Assembly (NCBI GenBank): GCA_016188775.1
Contig: JACPHC010000008.1
Coordinates: 1 to 42,926 of the forward strand
Direction: 5' to 3'
Length of the DNA: 42,926 nt
Origin: Parcubacteria group bacterium
GTDB lineage: Bacteria > Patescibacteriota > Minisyncoccia > JACPHC01
Under the pieces are notes generated by a model. That model saw only the letters and a list, made by a program, of their open reading frames with translations, had not been told where the DNA came from and made no database searches. This document shows positions 39,031 through 42,926 of this stretch, piece after piece (the stretch's first letter is position 1; each line of letters starts with the position of its first letter). Position numbers and translations under genes: made by a program.

Positions 39031-39621
39031 ATGGATGGAATTATCACAGAAAAAGATTATCCTATTCAGGGATTATGGATATTCAAACCAATAATCGGTT
39101 CTCTCTTGGGCTTGATTATTTTAGCGCCGCTGTTTTGGTTTTCTCGTTTTGGCACGAGCAAAAATCCTAAAATAAGTATATACATCCTACTCATTATTAT
39201 TTTTTCAATCTTTCACTTTATTGTTACGATTTTACGTCGAGCGACATTTCACTATTCTATTGAAGGATCATTTTTAATCCTGCGGCAAGGTATTTTATCA
39301 AAACAACAGCGGCACATTCCTTATGGTGTAATCCAAAATCTTTTTGTTGTTCAAGATTTATTTGACAGGATTTTTCGACTTGCTTCTCTAACTATTGAAA
39401 ACGCTTCGCAAGGAGCGGGAGCATTTTCTACCCCACAAAAACAAAAAGTTTTTGGATTGCGTATTGGAAATCAAAGGCGACAACAAATGGAGATAGTCGG
39501 ATTTTATAGAAACAAGATTAGTATACCCGGACTTACCAAAACTAATGCCGAAATTTTGAAAGGCATTATTCTGCAAAAAATGAAAGAAAACCCCATTGAA
39601 GATAATCAATCCGGATTGTAG
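39031..39621 (+). CDS. bPH2 (YdbS-like) membrane protein 2
   Basis: Two helices (about 20-40 and 50-70) and the PH-type motif RHIPYGVIQNLFVVQDLFDRIFRLASLTIENA. It is a paralogue of the preceding gene, similar in length (196 aa) and plan. The pair resembles YdbS-YdbT of Bacillus, which are encoded together. The C-terminus is charged and ends QSGL. Followed by 129 nt without a gene, containing a TATAAT at 39731 before the methyltransferase gene. Confidence 0.78.
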   Translation: MDGIITEKDYPIQGLWIFKPIIGSLLGLIILAPLFWFSRFGTSKNPKISIYILLIIIFSIFHFIVTILRRATFHYSIEGSFLILRQGILSKQQRHIPYGVIQNLFVVQDLFDRIFRLASLTIENASQGAGAFSTPQKQKVFGLRIGNQRRQQMEIVGFYRNKISIPGLTKTNAEILKGIILQKMKENPIEDNQSGL

Positions 39622-39730
39622 AATTTGATGCGCGTGCCAAATATTATTGGCGCACATTTTGGCGGTGGCTGGCGCGGAGCAGAGTTCGCCCATTTCAGAA
39701 ACTTTTACTAAAATAGGTTCGACGTGGTTG

Positions 39731-39736
39731 TATAAT
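39731..39736 (+). promoter_or_regulatory. -10 box of the methyltransferase/mannosyltransferase unit
   Basis: Perfect TATAAT with a predicted start near 39743 and a leader of only about 8 nt before ATG 39751. No convincing -35 was found. Confidence 0.5.
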
Positions 39737-39750
39737 TTTCCCGCAATTCA

Positions 39751-40227
39751 ATGAAAAGAAAATTTAAAAATCAGATTTTTGTCATCGCTCATAACATCCG
39801 AAGCGCTTTTAATATCGGCTCTATTTTTCGGATTTCGGACGCGGCCGGAATCAATAAAATTTATTTAGGCGGTTTTTCGCCTTCTTTGCCCAATGAAAAA
39901 ATTACCAAAGTTTCGCTGGGCGCGGAAAATTATATTCCTTTTGAATCTTGCCGTTCCAGCTCCCGGCTTATCAAAAGATTAAAAAATGAAGGGGTAAAAA
40001 TAGTCGCGCTGGAAAATAACCTAAAAAAAGGAATAAATTATTTAAAATTTAAACCAAAATATCCCTTAGTTTTAATTTTAGGTCATGAGGTTAAAGGGCT
40101 TCCTAAAAGTATTTTGGATTTGGCGGATAAAATAATTTATTTGCCGATGTACGGTCAAAAAGAATCATTAAACGTAGCCACGGCGTTTGGCATCGCGGTT
40201 TATGAATTTAATAAATTTAGAAAATAA
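39751..40227 (+). CDS. SpoU/TrmH-family RNA 2'-O-methyltransferase
   Basis: Motif 1 NIRSAFNIGSIFRISDAAG, motif 2 LVLILGHEVKGLP and motif 3 YLPMYGQKESLNVATAFGIAVYEF form the trefoil-knotted SAM-binding core of SpoU enzymes. At 158 aa it has the bare catalytic domain without an N-terminal RNA-binding part, like TrmL-type enzymes that modify the wobble ribose of tRNA. The exact RNA target is not known. Its 3' end overlaps the next gene by 26 nt. Confidence 0.88.
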   Translation: MKRKFKNQIFVIAHNIRSAFNIGSIFRISDAAGINKIYLGGFSPSLPNEKITKVSLGAENYIPFESCRSSSRLIKRLKNEGVKIVALENNLKKGINYLKFKPKYPLVLILGHEVKGLPKSILDLADKIIYLPMYGQKESLNVATAFGIAVYEFNKFRK

Positions 40228-41596
40228 GCGATCGGCGATTTTTATTCTCTTAATTCTCGGACTTTTAACTCATTTTTTATTTTTTAGTTATCCAAACGAA
40301 GTCGTTTTTGATGAGGTTCATTTTGGAAAATTTCTTTCGGCCTATTTAACCGGAGATTATTTTTTTGACATTCACCCTCCGTTGGGGAAAATGATATTCG
40401 CCGGATTTGCCAAAATTATCGATTATAAACCCGATTTTTCTTTTAACGATGTAGGCGATAAATTTCCGGACGCGAGCTATAAATGGCTTCGTTTTCCACC
40501 AAAATTATTCGGCGCTTTTTTACCAGTTCTTGTCTTTTTAGTCGCGGCCGAGCTGGGAATTTCTCAAAAAGGAGCTTTTTTCGCCGGGCTATTCACTGTT
40601 TTTGAAAACGCTCTCACGGTTCAGTCGCGGTTTATTTTGCTTGATATTTTTCTTTTAGATTTCGGTTTTTTGTCGATTTTTTTTTATTTAAAATGGATTA
40701 GAAAGAAAAAACAAATAAATTTTTTTTTAGCTATTTTATTCGCGGTTTTTGCCGGATCGGTTAAATGGACCGGTTTTTCTTTTTTGGCGATTATAGCTTT
40801 GCATCATTTAACTGAAAATGTTTTTAAAATAAAAAAGATTTTAGCCGCTTTTTCCTATTTGATTATTTTTCCTTTATTTTTGTATAGCGGTTTATTTTTA
40901 ATTCATTTTTATTTATTGCCTAATTCCGGAACTGGAAATAAATTTCATACTCCGGCGTTTCAAAAAACTTTTTTAAATTCAAATTATTATAATAATAGTT
41001 CCCTCGCCGCCATGTCTTTTTCTGACAAGATGATTGAATTGAACACAGCAATGGCGAAAAGCAATTTGGCTTTAGAAGTTCCACATCCAGATCAAAGCAA
41101 ATGGTTTCTTTGGCCTTTTATGGTTAAAGCAATTGCTTATTGGGGCGATTCGGGGGAGTCGGCTTATTCTAGACACATTTATTTTACGGGAAATTTTTTT
41201 GTTTGGCTGGCTGGTTTTGCGGGAATTTTTTTTATCGTTTTTGAGTTGTTAAAAATAGTTTATTTAAGATTTAAAAAAGGGGTTGTTGAAAATAATTTTT
41301 TCCAGCCGAATTTTTCTATTTTATTCCTCGGTTACGTTTTAAATTTTCTTCCCTTTTCTGCAATAAAAAGATCGATGTTTCTTTATCATTATTTGCCGGC
41401 GCTCATATTTTCCATTTTGATTTTATTTTATGTTTTGGATAGAAAGATTAAAGCTCAGAGTTTTTTTAAAAAATATTTTTATATCGGATTATTTTTCGGA
41501 GCTTTTTTATTTTTTTTGATTTTTTTTCCATTGACATACGGTTTTTTATTTCCGAGCGCTTTGCATGATTTTTTAATTAAACTACCCATTTTTTAA
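40202..41596 (+). CDS. PMT-type (GT39) protein mannosyltransferase-like membrane protein
   Basis: About nine or more helices in 464 aa with the PMT motifs DEVHFGKFLSAYLTG (Asp-Glu of the active site) and DIHPPLGKMI near the N-terminus, and a conserved loop around 285-330 (VPHPDQSKWFLWPFM). PMT enzymes move mannose from a lipid carrier to Ser or Thr of exported proteins, so it could glycosylate the surface proteins in this window. I choose ATG 40202 (MNLINLENK) rather than TTG 40187; either overlaps the methyltransferase gene. It is followed by a strong two-way terminator. Confidence 0.8.
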   Translation: MNLINLENKRSAIFILLILGLLTHFLFFSYPNEVVFDEVHFGKFLSAYLTGDYFFDIHPPLGKMIFAGFAKIIDYKPDFSFNDVGDKFPDASYKWLRFPPKLFGAFLPVLVFLVAAELGISQKGAFFAGLFTVFENALTVQSRFILLDIFLLDFGFLSIFFYLKWIRKKKQINFFLAILFAVFAGSVKWTGFSFLAIIALHHLTENVFKIKKILAAFSYLIIFPLFLYSGLFLIHFYLLPNSGTGNKFHTPAFQKTFLNSNYYNNSSLAAMSFSDKMIELNTAMAKSNLALEVPHPDQSKWFLWPFMVKAIAYWGDSGESAYSRHIYFTGNFFVWLAGFAGIFFIVFELLKIVYLRFKKGVVENNFFQPNFSILFLGYVLNFLPFSAIKRSMFLYHYLPALIFSILILFYVLDRKIKAQSFFKKYFYIGLFFGAFLFFLIFFPLTYGFLFPSALHDFLIKLPIF

Positions 41597-41632
41597 AACC
41601 CAAAAAACCTCTTAAAAGAGGTTTTTTGGGTT
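41597..41632. terminator. Bidirectional terminator between the mannosyltransferase and tRNA genes
   Basis: AACCCAAAAAACCTCTT and AAGAGGTTTTTTGGGTT form a near-perfect stem of 16-17 bp with AA at the centre, starting with the stop codon of the mannosyltransferase gene. A- and T-runs lie inside the stem. It separates the convergent minus-strand tRNA cluster. Confidence 0.8.
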
Positions 41633-41644
41633 AGAGCCGAGAAA

Positions 41645-41718
41645 TGGAGCGGGGTACGAGAATCGAACTCGCGGCTTCTCCTTGGCAAGGAGATGTATTG
41701 CCACTATACTAACCCCGC
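41645..41718 (-). tRNA. tRNA-Gly (anticodon GCC)
   Basis: Acceptor GCGGGGT pairs with ACCCCGC; discriminator T and encoded CCA. Anticodon stem TCTCC/GGAGA, loop TTGCCAA gives GCC. It is the last tRNA of the minus-strand cluster. Confidence 0.92.
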
Positions 41719-41730
41719 CAAATTTGCCTG
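41713..41730. repeat. Inverted repeat, left copy (18 nt) around tRNA-Phe
   Basis: CCCCGCCAAATTTGCCTG is the exact reverse complement of 41798-41815. This copy includes the first bases of tRNA-Gly and the Phe-Gly spacer. Confidence 0.8.
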
Positions 41731-41802
41731 TGCCTGGGGACAGAATCGAACTGTCGACGCCATGCTCTTCAGGCATGCGCTCTACCACTGAGCTACCCAG
41801 GC
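41731..41802 (-). tRNA. tRNA-Phe (anticodon GAA)
   Basis: Acceptor GCCTGGG/CCCAGGC with discriminator A; anticodon stem CATGC/GCATG, loop CTGAAGA gives GAA. CCA is not encoded. It is flanked by the 18-nt inverted repeat, one copy of which overlaps its 5' acceptor strand. Confidence 0.93.
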
Positions 41803-41834
41803 AAATTTGGCGGGGCAAGCTGAGCTACTTCGGC
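41798..41834. repeat. Inverted repeat, right copy, plus partial tRNA 5' end
   Basis: 41798-41815 is CAGGCAAATTTGGCGGGG, complementary to 41713-41730. Next to it, the minus strand of 41820-41834 reads GCCGAAGTAGCTCAG, the beginning of a tRNA gene that stops there. It matches the first 15 nt of tRNA-Phe at 12 positions. Confidence 0.65.
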
Positions 41835-41835
41835 G

Positions 41836-41910
41836 TGGTGGACGGTGCAAGACTCGAACTTGCGGCTTCTTCGGTGTAAACGAAGCGCTCTGCCACTGAG
41901 CTAACCGTCC
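41836..41910 (-). tRNA. tRNA-Val (anticodon TAC)
   Basis: Acceptor GGACGGT/ACCGTCC, discriminator A, encoded CCA; anticodon stem CTTCG/CGAAG, loop TTTACAC gives TAC. First tRNA of the Val-Phe-Gly minus-strand cluster. Confidence 0.93.
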
Positions 41911-42085
41911 TTTATTTTACCAAACTTATAATACTTTATTCAATAAAAATTTTCAATAAATTCCGCTAGAGATCGCATATATACCAACGCGATTACTAGT
42001 TTGTGGCTTATCGCTAACGGGATAAATTTGCCTTTTTTGTAATTATCGGATAGCCTGAAATCAAGTTCTTTAATAAGGAGAAAAA

Positions 42086-42664
42086 ATGAAATCAAAATTA
42101 AAAAAGATAGCTTGGCGTTTTTTTCGCTATCTTATTGATATCGCGATATTGTTTTTAATTATAAAATGGTTTTTTGTTTTTCCGCCCAGAACTGTTTATT
42201 TAAAAGTAGTTTTTGACGGACAATATGTTAAAAATCAATTTAACGATATTAATCGCGACGAAAATTCTAAAGAGATTGAGGAAAGGTTAAAAAAAGTCAT
42301 AATTGGCGTTTCGGATATTTATGAAAAGGAGTTTGATATTAAATTAGAAATCAGGACGATTGAATTTTGGTCCGCGAAAGATACTAAAACATCAATTTAT
42401 GAATTAAAAAATGATTTTAAGATTGGCGAAGAGGATATTGTAGCCGGATTTACGGGTCGCCAAATCGGTAAAGATAATACTACTTCCGGAAGAGCTTGTT
42501 TTAATTACATTTTAGTTAACAGGCAAATTTCTTTGCAGGGAGAATCTTTAATTACCGCGCATGAAATTGGACATCTTTTTAGCGGAATGCATTTTTCCGC
42601 CATGTTTTCAAAAAAATCTTTAATGAAAAAAGACGTTTCCGGCATAGAGCCATTTTTTGATTAA
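42086..42664 (+). CDS. Membrane-anchored HExxH zinc metalloprotease
   Basis: An N-terminal helix (about 14-31, DIAILFLIIKWFFVF) anchors the 192-aa protein. Residues 159-169 read HEIGHLFSGMH: HExxH (His159, Glu160, His163) plus His169 ten residues after His159, as in metzincins, although Gly is one place later than in HExxHxxGxxH. It is short and has no other known domain. A strong Shine-Dalgarno AAGGAG (42075-42080), unusual in this window, supports the ATG at 42086. The following terminator makes it a single-gene unit. Substrate unknown. Confidence 0.7.
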   Translation: MKSKLKKIAWRFFRYLIDIAILFLIIKWFFVFPPRTVYLKVVFDGQYVKNQFNDINRDENSKEIEERLKKVIIGVSDIYEKEFDIKLEIRTIEFWSAKDTKTSIYELKNDFKIGEEDIVAGFTGRQIGKDNTTSGRACFNYILVNRQISLQGESLITAHEIGHLFSGMHFSAMFSKKSLMKKDVSGIEPFFD

Positions 42665-42754
42665 TTGAATCGCGTAATGATCTATTTTTTAAAATATCAC
42701 GATTTTCATTTTTGGTTGCCGGATTTTTTAAAAAGTTCCAGGGTTTGCAATTGG

Positions 42755-42783
42755 GGCTCCGAATTTTAATTGGAGCCTTTTTA
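42755..42783 (+). terminator. Intrinsic terminator after the metalloprotease gene
   Basis: GGCTCC (42755-42760) and GGAGCC (42772-42777), extended by AATT/AATT with a one-base bulge, followed by TTTTTATTT. Confidence 0.85.
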
Positions 42784-42785
42784 TT

Positions 42786-42870
42786 TGGTGCGCGGGAGAG
42801 GATTCGAACCTCCATGCCTTGCGGCGCTACCACCTCAAGGTAGTGCGTCTGCCAATTTCGCCACCCGCGC
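42786..42870 (-). tRNA. tRNA-Leu (anticodon GAG)
   Basis: Acceptor GCGCGGG/CCCGCGC, discriminator A, encoded CCA; anticodon stem CTACC/GGTAG with loop TTGAGGT gives GAG; long variable arm (CGCCGCAAGGCAT). It decodes CTC. Beyond it, 42871-42926 shows no feature. Confidence 0.92.
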
Positions 42871-42926
42871 GATATATTTCTCGACTAAAGCTTCGATCAA
42901 GAAACCGTGCTATGGGTGGCGATCCC

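Noticed and set aside
42579-42833. Minus-strand frame over tRNA-Leu and the metalloprotease end
   Set aside because: It covers a tRNA and a terminator; composition is not protein-like.

Overview
The window looks like chromosomal DNA of a Candidate Phyla Radiation (Patescibacteria) bacterium, most likely of the Parcubacteria type. The reasons are AT-rich DNA with short gaps, very few Shine-Dalgarno sites, a short IF-2 without the long N-terminal region, a short RecO, a PHP-fused PolX, a DUF4446 protein, DKNYY and bPH2 proteins, a solo PaaX/Cas2-like gene, and many secreted surface proteins with no biosynthetic pathways. TGA is used as an ordinary stop (for example PolX and dcd), so the code appears standard. 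I cannot place the organism more finely from the sequence alone.

Layout: 1-5.1 kb carries a pilin-like protein with tail-fibre-type repeats, an O-antigen-ligase/TPR membrane protein and an EndoQ-like PHP nuclease. 5.2-10.6 kb has a subtilase, a half-size MFS protein, PolX, a DKNYY-repeat protein and a Nudix hydrolase. 10.65-11.33 kb is a solo PaaX/Cas2-like gene bounded by palindromes. 11.4-13.4 kb (minus strand) is a translation block: smpB, ssrA (tmRNA), infC with a probable AUU start, rpmI and rplT. 13.6-19.25 kb has argS, ileS (with an inserted histidine-phosphatase domain) and recO.

19.25-31.9 kb is a long surface and secretion cluster: a beta-helix protein ending in what looks like a detached subtilase prodomain, a small membrane protein, a subtilase with NHL repeats but no prodomain, a DUF11-like membrane protein, a 1395-residue FN3/carboxypeptidase-regulatory/peptidoglycan-binding protein, a metzincin-like protease and a sensor histidine kinase, facing an HtrA protease. 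33-42.9 kb mixes nine tRNA genes with dcd, a papain-like hydrolase, DUF4446, infB, rbfA, two bPH2 proteins, a SpoU methyltransferase, a PMT-type mannosyltransferase, a second metalloprotease, and two decayed genes (GIY-YIG and XRE).

The most notable signals are: (i) the phosphatase domain inside IleRS; (ii) the apparently split subtilase/prodomain pair; (iii) the palindrome-bounded PaaX/Cas2-like gene; (iv) partial 5' copies of tRNA genes followed by palindromic or GIY-YIG inserts in front of intact tRNAs (two exact cases, one weaker); (v) an 80-84 bp hairpin family with a conserved core and changing, self-complementary arms; (vi) promoters whose -10 box sits 6-9 nt before the start codon, suggesting frequent leaderless mRNAs; and (vii) a long atypical tmRNA tag.
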